Below are positions 10,674 to 21,928 of a stretch of DNA of 64,000 nt, in pieces. The stretch is taken from assembly GCA_030704615.1 (NCBI GenBank), contig CM060733.1:73220001-73284000 (forward strand). The letters run 5' to 3'. Made by a program: the position numbers and the translations under genes. The stretch's first letter is position 1. Every line of letters begins with the position of its first letter. The DNA is from Takakia lepidozioides. Taxonomy: Eukaryota; Streptophyta; Takakiopsida; Takakiales; Takakiaceae. The notes under the pieces are model-generated. The model had not been told where the DNA came from and ran no database searches. It saw only the letters and a program-made list of their open reading frames with translations.

Positions 10674-11604
10674 ATGTCACGAGAGACCTCCCTTGAGATT
10701 TACATCGTAGGGTCGAAGAGTATGAAAGAGTCAGTTTTGTCCATCGGTAAAAAGGTCACATGGAAAGGTGTCACTGACATTGATTCACTCTCGTATCATG
10801 TTCTTTCTAAAAAAGGAGAATATGTGTGGATTCAAGCACTGCATACGCTGAAATTTGGTCAGGGTGTCAGCCAAAACGTTGGCCAAGGTGTCATTATTTA
10901 GAAGATGAGAAGCTAATGTCCGAAATCCAAGCACTCTTCGATGCGGACAACATTGAACAAGGGAAATGCAGGCAGAACAAACCAAATGTTGATTTCAACA
11001 ATACTCCAGAAATACCGGATTCCGCTCCTCCTTCCCAAGCAGAGTATACCCCAGGAGAAGACAGCGAGTTGCCTACTGTCCACTAGAGTACATCCGAGAA
11101 AACTATACCCCACCTGAGTACATCCTAGAAGATTCACCAGAATACACCCCTGCCGAGTACATCCCTGCACATTCACCAGAATACACCCCTGCCGAGTACA
11201 TCCCAGCAGATTCACCAGAATACACCCCTGCCAAATACATTCCAGCAGATTCACCAGTATACACCCCTGCAGAGGACAAGTACACACCAGGAGGCTATAT
11301 TGAGAAACAAGATCTAGTAGAGTTCATCCCAGGACTTTATTCCCCACAAGAGCACGCCCTGGATTCACCTGTATATCCTCCCGGATCACAGTCCTTGAGT
11401 GCACAGGCATCGAGCTCAGTCGAAACCGACAAAATCTCCAAGATATTCCCTGATTGGGTTTCGGACAACGACTCTTGGAGTCCTGGATATTCTCCAGCAA
11501 CACCCCGAAGGGATCCTAAGCAGGAGAAGCTGAGAGCAGAGATCCGCACAACATATCAGAACTGGCTAGATAGCCCAATGCATTGTGGTGTGAACATAGG
11601 GTAA
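10674..11604 (+). pseudogene. Tyr/Pro-rich repeat protein, frameshifted
   Basis: A frame ending at 11086 ('DEKLMSEIQALFDADNIEQG' to 'SAPPSQAEYTPGEDSELP') continues after a one-base shift at ~11083. There follow about four copies of a 13-residue repeat SPEYTPAEYIPAD (39-bp period, 11120-11275), then 'LVEFIPGLYSPQEHALDSP', 'ISKIFPDWVSDNDSWSPGYS' and 'RRDPKQEKLRAEIRTTYQNW'. The repeat is low-complexity and probably unstructured. The C-terminus ends with a possible splice donor after 'SPMHCG' (GTGTGAAC). No family is recognised. The shift could be a real lesion or an unrecognised intron edge. Confidence 0.5.
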
Positions 11605-11880
11605 TTTCTCGACGTAGATTCTAGCAAACCATAGATGGTAGGTGGGGTTGCGTTTTGTGAGCTGATCACAGGAGGTCTCCCGTCTTTGTATTCAAGTACA
11701 TCTCTGGTGTACCTGAAGCACCCCTGGGTTTTTTATTTTATAAAGTACTTACTATTCTTATTCTCTTTCTGAACCCTCGAAGTTGCTGTTTATGTGTTGT
11801 GTTGATCACGGGAGATCTCCCGTCCTTAAATTGAGACATACCTCCATACGGTTCTGAAAGACCGTTGTGTTGGTTGTTAT
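11605..11880. other. intron-like spacer with two palindromes
   Basis: AT-rich stretch after a possible splice donor. It holds two copies of the short palindrome family: CACAGGAGGTCTCCCGTC at 11667-11684 and CACGGGAGATCTCCCGTC at 11807-11824. A similar pair sits in the putative intron at 31.55-31.87 kb. Confidence 0.6.
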
Positions 11881-12300
11881 TTGATGTTTATATTAACGGG
11901 GTGTTTTAATGTTGATTACTCTGCCAGAACACAGATTCCAAGGGAATCAGTCACTGTGATGAGCGCTGAGATTGCCAGTGCCTTCATATACGCGCACATT
12001 GAAGGATTCACAATAAAACATCAGGGCTTCTACGAGCTAAAGAGGGATATCGACTACTGGGGTATCGATGTTTCAGACTCCCCGAACCCAGAGAAAGCCG
12101 TCTTCCGTTACTAGATCGGTTCGGAAAGGAGAACACTTCAGTATTGTGATGTGTTGGGAATTGAAACGGAGGACTCGGTGAGGGATAACAGAATTACCCT
12201 TGCTGTGTTCATCCGCGAAAACGGGCGGAAAGGGGAGAAGGTATTAGGATTCTCCGTTGATGCAATGAATCTGAGCTGAATAATAAAGAACAAATCATTA
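11881..12300 (+). pseudogene. unrecognised coding remnant
   Basis: Plus-strand frame with 'VTVMSAEIASAFIYAHIEGF' and 'YELKRDIDYWGIDVSDSPNP' ending at 12114. The same strand carries on with 'LQYCDVLGIETEDSV' and 'FIRENGRKGEKVLGFSVD' after a stop. I considered a BTB/T1-type domain but the match is too weak to claim. It may be part of the same gene as 10.67-11.6 kb. Confidence 0.3.
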
Positions 12301-12375
12301 AAACCTTCGTACAAATGCATGAAATTCATAGAAATAGAGAATCATCGTAGAATGCTGGAGCTAACTAAATTACCC

Positions 12376-13470
12376 TCAAGGCTAATGTCTCCACTGGAAA
12401 GATAAACTCAGCGGCTACTTCATGTACAAGAATGCGACTACAATGGAAGAGGCTGAGACCAGGTACCAGACAGTGAGAGCATGGTGGTTCTGGTCAGGGG
12501 CTACTGATCAGGACGGTGTCAAAGAATTAGAAGATTGGTTGGTCTTCTGGCACTTCAGATACCGGCAATGGGGGGCTATTATGACTACTGTAAGTTGCCT
12601 TTCACCTCTGCAATCCCTTGTATGTGCCCAGTTTCTTTCCTTGTTCCCAGAACGGTCCGCGCTTGCATGAATGACGCTCTTTCATTTTCCTTTCACAGGA
12701 CACTCTCGATCGAACTATAATCTGGCTCCGTGTTTTCTTAACCGTCCAGGCTCTTTCTAAATTGTGTGAAATTAACTGAACATATACATGTACGCACCAG
12801 TTTGTACACTTTCAAATTTTTTGTGGCTGTCAGGACTACATCTACATTCAGCACAACTCAATTTTGCTACATGGTTGTTTACAGTTAAGTAATAAATCAT
12901 CGATGTTCGGAAGCTTCAGATAGTGTACGTGTACTTCAATATTGAAATGCGTGATTTTCGTTAATCAATGTACTACAGGTACAATATGCATCAATTTCGT
13001 GCAGCCGGGGTCCCTTGAGGACATTGCGGACATGCCGTCCTGCAACCTGGCAGAAAGCGTTCACGCCGCCTGGAAGTAGCAATCTGGCAAAGCAGGAAGA
13101 AATCTGTACATTGCTACAACAGATGATCTGGTACAAGCTCTAACCCAGCAAACAAGATATCGTGACTTCCTCAGGGGGCGATGTGGGGGCAAGGGACCAG
13201 ATACAACAGAGTTGATGCTGAGGGCTGCAAGAAGGTCCGGGGATCCAACAAAGATGGCAAAGGCAGTGGACAAGTGCACAATGGGCTCGCCTCTCCAATC
13301 AAGGGAGCCCCATCTGGAAGGAGAGGAAAGGTTCGGGACTTGCAAACGCAAGCTAAATACACCTCCAGGATCAGATGGGGATTCACATCTCGCAAAAGTT
13401 CATCTGAGTCAAGCAAGCACTCCACTGTGGTGATGAGTTTCCAGCAATTGGTATCTCGTAACCAAAAATC
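12376..13470 (+). pseudogene. MULE-like family, 3' half, copy 2
   Basis: The plus strand reads 'NATTMEEAETRYQTVRAWWF' and 'LVFWHFRYRQWGAIM', with a good donor (GTAAGTTG) at about 12590. After a ~400-bp intron-like gap come 'SLEDIADMPSCNLAESVHAA' and 'IATTDDLVQALTQQTRYRDF', then 'LMLRAARRSGDPTKMAKAVD' and 'FGTCKRKLNTPPGSDGD'. From memory, this order is the C-terminal half of the same plant repeat protein whose N-terminal half is seen at 0-1.3 and 58.4-60 kb. A stop follows 'HAAWK'. The copy lacks its 5' half here. Confidence 0.55.
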
Positions 13471-13587
13471 AACATGTGTCGATGTGTCCATCCACTACCT
13501 AACCAGAATTGAGCCATTAACCCTACAGCCATCAACACTGCGTGTGGTGTCCGACGTTGTTGAGGAAGACATGCTCTCCGACACTCA

Positions 13588-13700
13588 CCCCTATAGTCTG
13601 TCTGTGATCATAGAACAAACACTCTCCTACACTCTCCCCTACAGTCTGTCTGTGATCATAGAACGAACACTCTCCTACACTCTCCCCTACAGTCTATGGT
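13588..13700 (+). repeat. 48-bp tandem repeat
   Basis: Units start with CCCCTAYAGTCTGTCTGTGA at 13588 and 13636, with a partial third at 13684. The period of 48 bp keeps a reading frame open (YSLSVIIERTLSYTLP, 16 residues), but no protein function is apparent. Confidence 0.85.
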
Positions 13701-13780
13701 GATAGAACGAGCATCTGCCTACCTTGAACACAAACGTGATGGCAGGAGCCTCTCCTCTGCCCAATTTTTAATCGTAGACG

Positions 13781-13817
13781 GAGATTTAACACCTCCATGG
13801 AGGAGGCGTTAAATCTC
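13781..13817. repeat. hairpin
   Basis: Arms GAGATTTAAC (13781-13790) and GTTAAATCTC (13808-13817) surround a central inverted repeat CCTCCATGGAGG. Could fold into one long stem. It is isolated, and no polymerase terminator context is seen. Confidence 0.7.
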
Positions 13818-15102
13818 GGCCCTCTCCCCGTCATAGCTTTTAATGACAGTTAGTCGCTGGTTAGATACCTGGCTTTCTAATCGGAAGGTGCAGCTGTCGC
13901 CGTGCCGCTAACGCCAATTAGATAACCTAATTGAATTCGTAACTGGCAGGTGAGGCGGGGAGGGGGGGGGTGGATTGGGTGTGTGCAAGGATGGTGCAGG
14001 AGATGGGGGTGGTGGTGGATGCAGAGATGCCGATGGTGACATGGGATGGACTGCTCGCCGACCATACAGACTATAACAATACCTATAATCCATCGTCTCA
14101 CAGATCCTATCTATTTCATCATGGGGAAAGATGCTGGTCACATCCGGCACATCTAAAGAGGCTTTTGTTCTCCCACTTGCTATTTACTTATGGCAATAAA
14201 CTCATTAGCAATAACAGATTGAAAGAGAAAGCCTTTCGGGAAGGGGACAGGTTTAGTAGAGTGACAGTTACCTCAACAAGCTTGCAAAGGAAAGGATAAG
14301 GCTTTGACACAATAAAAACTTTTGAATGTGTTTCACAATATATTACAACAGAAGAGGTATAATGAATGACAGGACTAGTCCTTCAAAGAATAGGCTGGGA
14401 TGACCAACACTCACCAAACTTCTTACTTGATGAGACTTGGTTGACCTCTAAATAGAGCACATTGGTTAACCTGGGGACAATCTGTACCATCCTTCCCTGA
14501 TTGCTCTCATTAGACTTGGATGAGAGTGACCAGTGTTCTGAAGAATGTCCAGAAGGCAATTCTAGAGAGGGTCTTCAGTCCCACTAGAGATTCAAGTAGA
14601 ATTCATACACCCTACCATGCTTGCCAAAGAGAATCCATCAGCCTACCCCATATGAGGTTTTGCTTTAACAGCTACTCCAGTGCAATCGCCAGCTTGTTGT
14701 CAACCTCCTCAGCAACTCTCTTAGTAGCCGAAGAGATTCTTTCACACGGTGAAGCAATATCCACCATATCCAACTGTGCTGTGCAGAAACACTGAAAATA
14801 TCACGCAAGGAATGAGCACAAGATCCGTCACAAAGTTTGTTATCAATACCACATTGAAGATTGCAGTTCGATGTAGAGATAATAGTGCCACCTGTTTCTA
14901 GTACAAAATCAGCTTGTATGACCCACTGTAGCCATATGGAAGACTACGACAAGCAAAGCCGTAAAGCCGCATATCCTTTGAAGTGCAAGGTTTGTGTCAA
15001 AAAAATTTGGTCGTGTTGACCTCGTCGTGTTGACCTTCTGAATCCCGTAGCAAAATGTCATAACACTGCTACTGCTCACCAACGGCGATCCATACTTCCA
15101 AC
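13818..15102. other. no gene recognised; includes 3' flank of the transporter gene
   Basis: Contains a short purine/pyrimidine-biased stretch near 13960-14020 and AT-rich sequence. The right part is the likely 3' UTR and downstream flank of the minus-strand transporter gene. No supported frame. Confidence 0.45.
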
Positions 15103-18100
15103 TTATGATAATTTCTCATGCACTTCTTTGCAATCAGAACGAGGGGTGGTGTTAGGATCCTCTGGGATGAAGCTGATCCAAAGAACAGGAAGCAAGGCAA
15201 ACATAGCCTCAATGAAAATGCCCAGAGGTAGCTCTGTGAAGGAATTGGCAGATATATGGAGATAGGATGCAAGCCCAACCCCAAGGTATGCACTCATTGT
15301 GACAGCAAGACACTGTGCTGACATAAAGAGGGCTAAGAGGGAGCCTTCACTACCTGGAGGACAAAGCTGTGCCAGCAACACCATGAAGGGAAGAATCTTG
15401 AACTGGCCAATGGCTTCCACAAATGCTGACGCTCCAAGGACAAAGAATTCGTCTGGAATACCTAGCTGGAGGTTGACCCGGTTCACAAGCAAGATGTCTG
15501 AGAGCATACAAAGAGAGAGAAGTATTTGAACTGACCCAAACACTTTGCGGAGAGAGACCCCCTTCAGAGACCTGTTGTAGAAAATACTTCCAACCAGGAG
15601 TCCCATTTGGCCAACCACTTTGGCAAGTCCAACAACCGTTGGATCTAGTCTCAAATATTGAGTCTGGTAAAAGAACATGGAACTCCCCAATCCTGGTATT
15701 ATTGCATAGGAAGACAGAAACCACAACAGAGGCTTCAGAACTTCAGGCTTTTGAAGGAGCTCACCCAATACTACAACCTGTTTTCGCATGCCATGGGCCA
15801 GTCCTTTCCCTTCTTTCTGTTTTATCAATGCTAGGGGAGCCTGTCTAAGTTTTACATCCCCCAGCTGTTGAAACTCAGGCTTCACTCCCCCTGGCTCCAA
15901 AAGGCTCTGCGCTGCAGATCCCAAACCTCCTGAAGTGTATTCAAACCTTTTGTACTTCCTTCTTTTCTTTGTACTTGGACGAGGTAGGATTCCTTGATCT
16001 ACCTCCAAGACTTGCTTGCTCAACTTTCCAGCAGTATTCTCGACATCGTTGATAGGTTTGGGATTCCCGAGGCCAAAGGTGCATTCTCTCAAGGAAAGAC
16101 ATAAGAGAAGCTGAGCACCAACTACAATCATGAATATAAAGAACATGGTCTGAGATTCAATTCTTTTGAGAGCAAAACCCCCAGACAAATTTCCCAGAAG
16201 CCCCCCTGAGGCGAAGGCAAGCCATGCAAATGACTGCAACTCACCTGCACACGCATATCCACCACATATGTCTAAATGAGACATTGTGAATGTCTTACAA
16301 TCACAAGAGCTGCCAAAGAAAAGTTTCAAATTGCGAAAGCATGATAGAGAAAGGCATAATCACAAGCATTGAAAGATGGTAGTACTTGCATGTGACAATG
16401 AAATAACTTCGCTGTCAAAAAACCTGAGAATCCAAAGAGCCAAAGTCGGCACCCACTTGTGCTATGTCACTAACCTTTTCGGGCCCCTTTCTTAACCCTC
16501 CCAGCTTCAGCTACAAGTGCATCATTCATAACTTCAGAGATCGCAGCTCCCATGTTGCTGACTGTGAGGATAACAGTCAAGACAACTATCGAAGATGAGG
16601 CACCAGGATGCACCACTATAGCCCCCCACGCGAGCACTTGCAGGGCCGCTGTGACATTTACAGAGAAGGCACTACTGATCAATAAAGGGAGGAAGAGACC
16701 ACTGCGAGTTGTAGCACCCTCATGCATACCTCCTGGAACAAGGAGAAAGATGATGTCTAAGAATGTACAATGATCCAATGTATTGTCACACTCTAGCATA
16801 CAGCCTGCATTGCTATCTTTGAGTCACCTATATTCCAAACACCTTACACAGTGCATGCCGACACTGAAACTGCCCGAAAAGTAGATCTTTTTGCGAACAA
16901 CTCCAAGATGCTTGATGTTTCACATTCGAGAGAAGGATGGAATTGAAACCTGGTCGTCAAAGAAGAAATGTCAACCAAGCCAAATATTGGAAGTAGCACA
17001 ACCTGCAAATATGAGATAAGGGATTCGGCGGGCTCCTCCAATGTATACAGAATCTGAAATTATCCCATAAAGGGGTTTTGCAACCATGGGAAGACTTGCA
17101 GTCGACATCAGAAATTGCATTGTGCCAGGGTCAACCTGTAAGAACATTTAATTTCTGAGATATTGAAATTGCAGATCTTGGGCACTAACACACATCATAG
17201 ACACCTGAAACAACCTGAGTAGATGCCTGCCAGCACATATCACTGAAACTCTAGACAGACCACAATTCATCAGGTGTCTTAAAGAAGGCCAGATCAAGCC
17301 CTGTTTTGAACAGACGCAGCTCGCCAAGTGGCTACTTCAACTTACACATCAAATCTACACAATGCTGAGCTGGCATGATCATGACCATACCTCAAACTCA
17401 TTCATCTAGTTACATTACAACGTGTCTGCGCTACTTTTTTTCAATCTGCTAAGAGGCAAGCACTCGAATTCAATAATACAACTCACCTGGAGAGTGTCCT
17501 TGTAGAAGTAGCACATGGCAAGCCATGGGAAGCATCGAAACCCCTGTGTGCAATACCCCAGGACAATTAGAATCATAAACGATGTGCCATACGTTTTGCC
17601 AAGTCGATGAAGCCACATGAATAATGGCATTCCCTCAAACCTCCTAGCCACTTTAGTCACAAGTCGAGAGAGCTTCTTCGCAGCTCGGTCTAACTGTTTC
17701 CGTGAAAGCAAGTCAATGCACCAGGGTGTATCATCAGAAAGCCACGTCTGCTGCTCTGCAGGAAGAACAGGTGGGCCGGAAGTCACACGCACTCTTGAGT
17801 CAACTGTGGTTACTCTAAGGGAGATAGGGCGTTGGAGTACTGATCCTACGGAGGGACTGTATACCTCTTCCTCTTCCAATTCGTGGATTGCTGGGTATTT
17901 AGCATGCTGATCTCTCACTCTACGCCCAGGTCCAGCTCTTGCCTTAAGACTGAACAAATCGACAGGATTCGAAGAACTCTTGAAGTACCGTAACCTGCTT
18001 CTGAACTGAATAGAAGCCAGCCAGTAATCAAACCTGACGGAGGAGTATTGCAGTGATCGCCAAATTAGAACCAACTGTGCTAAGATTCGAGCCGTCCAGT

Positions 18101-18515
18101 AGTCTTCTAACTTCTCATCTGCCTCCCGGTACAAATTTCTGTCATATGGTGAAGAATCTTCGCCGTACAAAGCCTCAACCGCTCGAGGCTTCTTCTTCTC
18201 ACATATAGGATTATCAAAGTCAGATACTGAGAAACCCGTAGTACGAGGTGATTTGCACTTGTAAGAAAACCTTCCAGGCCAATTTGAGCACTCTTCGTCT
18301 CTAATTACCCTTAGATGCTTAGGTTTGCAGGTAAAATTGTCCGAAAGAGGTGAGCATTGGAGAAGACGAGAGCTTGTAAACCCTCGGGAACAATGTGACG
18401 GGGAAAGACGGCCCCTTGCGGCCCGCAAGTCTTCCGGGTTACCATGATTCCTGACGTCCCTAGTGATGCTCCCCTTAACACTACTCAAATTTACGTTGAG
18501 GTTCCAACAATGCAT
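15103..18515 (-). CDS. folate-biopterin transporter (BT1/FBT family)
   Basis: Membrane carrier of the BT1 family (plant FBT), which moves folates or pterins; some plant members sit in the plastid envelope. I read four exons with GT-AG introns: 18515-17487, 17135-17003, 16648-16475 and 16244-15103, with phases 0, 1 and 1, giving ~825 residues. The joins rebuild family blocks exactly: 'CYFYKDTLQ' with 'VDPGTMQFLMSTASLPMVAK', 'PYLIFA' with 'ALQVLAWGAIVV', and 'DALVAEAGRVKKGARK' with 'GELQSFAWLAFASGG'. The last exon holds the second half of the membrane segments ('LLWFLSSYAIIPGLGSSMFF', 'YLRLDPTVVGLAKVVGQMG'). The ~300-residue hydrophilic N-terminus is longer than the transport core needs and may include a targeting peptide. 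The start is the first ATG in exon 1. No lesion seen. Confidence 0.9.
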
Positions 18516-19250
18516 TGAAATCACACATGCCCTGTCCCACCTCGCCTAGTCCGTGTTTGTTTCCCTGCTTTTCTTTTACCTTCACAAAGCCTGCTTAGGG
18601 AATGAAAACCTGCAATCAGACTCCCTCTCTCTCTTGTCAAATCTTCAAACGCTAACAAAGAGACAATTTCTAATGAAAAAAGTTCGATTCTCTTTCAATA
18701 ACCTCGATTCGTAACATGCAAATAGCTCTATCTCTTTCTCCTGGCGTTGACACATAAATCTCGCATATAATCACAGTCTTCGTCGCACAAGCTTTAAATA
18801 GTGGAGGTGCACTCTTTCATGTTTTCTTTCTCTCTCAACACGCCTCCTTTTCCTCGAGGTTGTTGAATTCCCACAGCCCTGCTCTCTTCAAGTTGATATC
18901 ACGCTCAATCTCTCTATCAATCGTCTCCTTTCGCACTCCTTCCTGACACCCCAAATATTCCCTTAAAAAATGTCTGTTTCAGGACCCCTCTCCAACTAGA
19001 CTTCTCTAATCTTGCCTCTCTTCAACTCCCCTCTCTCTTCCATCATCCTCAGATCCTTTCTCACACCGCCGTGCGCTCACAAACGAGCCACTCGCTTCCT
19101 TTGCAACTCAATGATCACCGCTCACCACACATAACAATTTGAAAACGAAAAAATATATATATTCACTGCCACTCTCCTGATCCCCCTCTCAACTTGCGAT
19201 CTATCACTCACAATCGCACTGTCGAAATTTCACAAGCTGGCCTCGCTGAT
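18516..19250 (-). promoter_or_regulatory. upstream region of the transporter gene
   Basis: About 730 bp upstream of the transporter ATG, CT-rich on the plus strand and so GA-rich in gene orientation. A TATA-like TATTTAAA, read on the minus strand, lies at about 18790-18798, some 275 bp upstream of the ATG. The TATA call is a motif match only. Confidence 0.35.
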
Positions 19251-20383
19251 GCAGCCCACCTCCGAGCATGAAGAATGGCGGATCGCGAGGTCTCCCACAC
19301 CTTCTTGTGTTCGTAGCCTCTCCTGTGTTCAAAGCCCCTCAGGACCCTTATTTCATCCTGTTAACCCTCATAATAGATTTTTGTTTTTAAGGAAAAGGGA
19401 GAAGAAGCTCCGATTTTTATTTTTTTTATTTTTTAAACCCTGCAAAGCTCTTATTTACAAACTGACATGAGGTAAGTGTACAAAGTATGGAAAGTTCCCA
19501 TAGCAAGGGAAGAGTTAGCATAAAGAAATGAAAAAGAAAGCATATCAAGCTAATCAAACCAAATGATCATCCCTCCGAAATGCTCTTATATTCAGTGAGT
19601 GTTTTGTCTAAACCCTTTAGCAGTAGTTTCCCTCTCAGGAGACCGGCCTACGGAAGGGAAGAATATTTGCAATTGCGGGTGGCGAGACAAACCCTAGTAC
19701 AAGGTGGCCGATGATGAGACGTGTACGGTGGAGATAACGTGCTTTGCCACCTGTTAGGCATCGGGTTAGCGCCACGTGTAGAAACTGCAGTGCATGCCAA
19801 TTATAATATCACCCCACCCGCAAATATCTGTGACCTTCACGTTACTCGGCAAAGGTGGCCGGCGGCAAGTTGCACAATCCATATGGCATGGCATGGCATG
19901 GCATGGCTCCCAAATGCACATGGTCCGTGCTGCGCCACGCGTCGGTTACAGAATACAAAAAATCCATGCTCGTTACCTCACCCTGGCCCTGGAAGATCCC
20001 AATATCGCAGGATAGATTCTTAAAATATGCTGTGGCCTGGTGTTTCGGGCCTAGGGTATGTAGAGAATCTTACCAGCCTTAGGAGAGATTCTTAAGAGAT
20101 TCTATAGCCTAGGCCCGGCCTAGGGTCGGGTAGGGTATAGCAAAAAGGACGTGTCGTGGGACGCCATAAAAATGATAGTTTTGGGCTGGCTTGGGGCGCT
20201 GCCCGGGGTCTAGGCCATGGACCAAGCAAGGTCTGGGCCTGGGACTGGATGTCCTGCACACCCGCCCATACAAGGAACTCATTGGGAACAAATTTCGGCC
20301 ATTGCCCATCCTTTCCTATTGTCCTGGGGTTGCAGTGGCCCGGGCTTAGAAAGCTCGGGAAAGATTCGCTAGCCCTGGGTAAA
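19251..20383. other. no gene recognised
   Basis: AT-rich on the left and GC-rich on the right. Short frames near 19.7-20.1 kb overlap each other without recognisable motifs. Confidence 0.4.
19885..19907. repeat. GGCAT microsatellite
   Basis: Four and a half copies of the pentamer GGCAT. Confidence 0.95.
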
Positions 20384-20708
20384 CAACGACGCTACCGCGT
20401 GAGCGTGAGTGTGCGCTCACGCTATACTGACATGGCGTGAGCGTAGGGGACCAGCAGCTGATGTGGCGTGAGCGTCGGCGCGACGCTCACGCTGACGTGG
20501 CGTGAGCGTGAAGGTGATGTGGCATGAGCGTGCTAACATGGCAGTCAACAACATGACGTGGCAGTCAACATGCCTACGTGGCAGTCCACATGTCCACGTG
20601 GGATTCGGCCAACGTGGCGGACGCCATGTCAACATAAATATGTAGCGCCTATAGCCGAGGGACCTATAGCCATGGCATTCATTCAGGGTAAATAGGAAAC
20701 GAAAACAC
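20384..20708 (+). repeat. direct repeat flanking the DNMT element, left copy
   Basis: Shares its length with 27583-27848. Both begin near 'AACGCTAC' and end at 'GGAAACGAAAACACCGG', with 'GGGACCAGCAGCTGATGTGG' and 'CCTATAGCCGAGGGACCTAT' in common. This copy has ~65 extra bases that include a perfect hairpin, GCGTGAGCGTC-GGCGC-GACGCTCACGC. It contains many GCGTGAGCGT motifs. It could be part of a long terminal repeat, but clear TG...CA ends and a primer-binding site were not found. Confidence 0.75.
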
Positions 20709-20781
20709 CGGGCCATTGTTATGGGATACGATGGAGGAAATGTATTGAGCTACCAAGAGGCCACGTCGGTACTCTTGAGCT

Positions 20782-21912
20782 ATGGGCACCATCGAGCTTG
20801 ATGATTTCATACAGGAGTTTGATAGTTGGTGTGATTTGCAGCAGATGCGCAATCCACAACTGTTTACGCCTTTTATGGCGTGGAAGGGGCTGTTTCAGCA
20901 CCTTGAGGGGCCGCCCATGGATGACTACCATGAGTTTAGGCGGGGACATGAGGTGGAGATTGAGGAATGGCGGGTGTATTGGTCACCTGACTATGTCTCC
21001 ATCACTAAAGGCATAAGGGCAGTGGTGACATCGGCAGCTACACCGGCAGCTTCTGCAAGCAGCAGTGGGACATCAATTGGAACAGGAGCTGGGAAGTCCA
21101 CCCAAGCTCCTGCTGCAGCACCAACACCCGTGCCTGCCTTTAACCCAGTTGTGGAGTTCTTCGAGGAGTTAAGGAGAAACTACCAAGGGATAAGGACGGA
21201 GAAATTGCGGAGTTTGCAAGAGTTCCAACAAAAGCCTGTCGAGAGTTTAAGGAAGGCTACACGCGCATGAGGCGATTGATAAATGTAACCCAAGGGGTTA
21301 CGGAAGCTCAAGCAGTCCAATTCTAGTATGGGGTATTGGACAAGGAGCTGAGGAAAAGGGTGCGGGATGCAACTCTTCTACAAGTGACCCAACCCACCTT
21401 AGCAAACGTGTTTTTGCTAGCAGAGCGGATAAAGCTCAATATGATGGAGGAGCGAGTGGTCGTGGTGGGGTTTGGTAAAGAGACACAATGAAGTGGGGCT
21501 CCTAGCCGACAACAACCACTACCCCAACGTGCTCAAGGCAACAAGGGGGCTCAGGCGAAGCCCAGGGAAGGACCGAGAGGATCTCAATTGCAGAGGTCAC
21601 TTCCTTCATTCTCAGGCCAACAACAGTCGGGTGTGACATCTTGGGATTGTGGAGGGCCCCATGTTAAGAGAGATTGTCCGGAGAGGGCAAAGGGTCGGCA
21701 CAGGCACAGCCTACACAACTACAATGTGGGCATTGTGGCAAGTATGGGCATGAAGAGGCCCATTGTTATGACTTGCATCCTGAGCTACGGCCACGCCAGT
21801 TCCAAGGAAACAATGGTGGTCGAGGACGAGGCAATGTAGTTTAGAAAGGTAGAGGAGGCAGAGGTCGTGGTGGAGATCGTAACCAAAACCAAGGAGCACA
21901 GGGTCACGGTCA
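20782..21912 (+). pseudogene. Gag-like protein with zinc knuckles (DNMT element)
   Basis: The frame starts 'MGTIELDDFIQEFDSWCDLQ', followed by 'EVEIEEWRVYWSPDYVS', an Ala/Pro/Ser-rich linker and 'LRRNYQGIRTEKLRSLQEFQ'. After a shift at ~21250 it goes on with 'YTRMRRLINVTQGVTEAQAV' and 'VLDKELRKRVRDATLLQVTQ', typical of capsid-like domains. Two CCHC knuckles follow: 'SWDCGGPHVKRDC' (first Cys changed) and 'CGHCGKYGHEEAHC', then an Arg/Gly-rich tail. Several frameshifts and stops make it non-functional. The nucleocapsid part would bind element RNA. Confidence 0.75.
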
Positions 21913-21928
21913 AGGTCATGACCAAGGC

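Noticed and set aside
11881-12114. BTB/POZ or T1 domain
   Set aside because: Only a loose resemblance around 'YWGID'; no conserved core.
13181-13702. 173-residue plus-strand frame as a separate gene
   Set aside because: It overlaps the MULE-like 3' frame and runs into the 48-bp tandem repeat; the other frame has the family match.
20156-20440. Short frames in the GCGTGAGCGT region as genes
   Set aside because: They overlap the direct repeat and have no motif.
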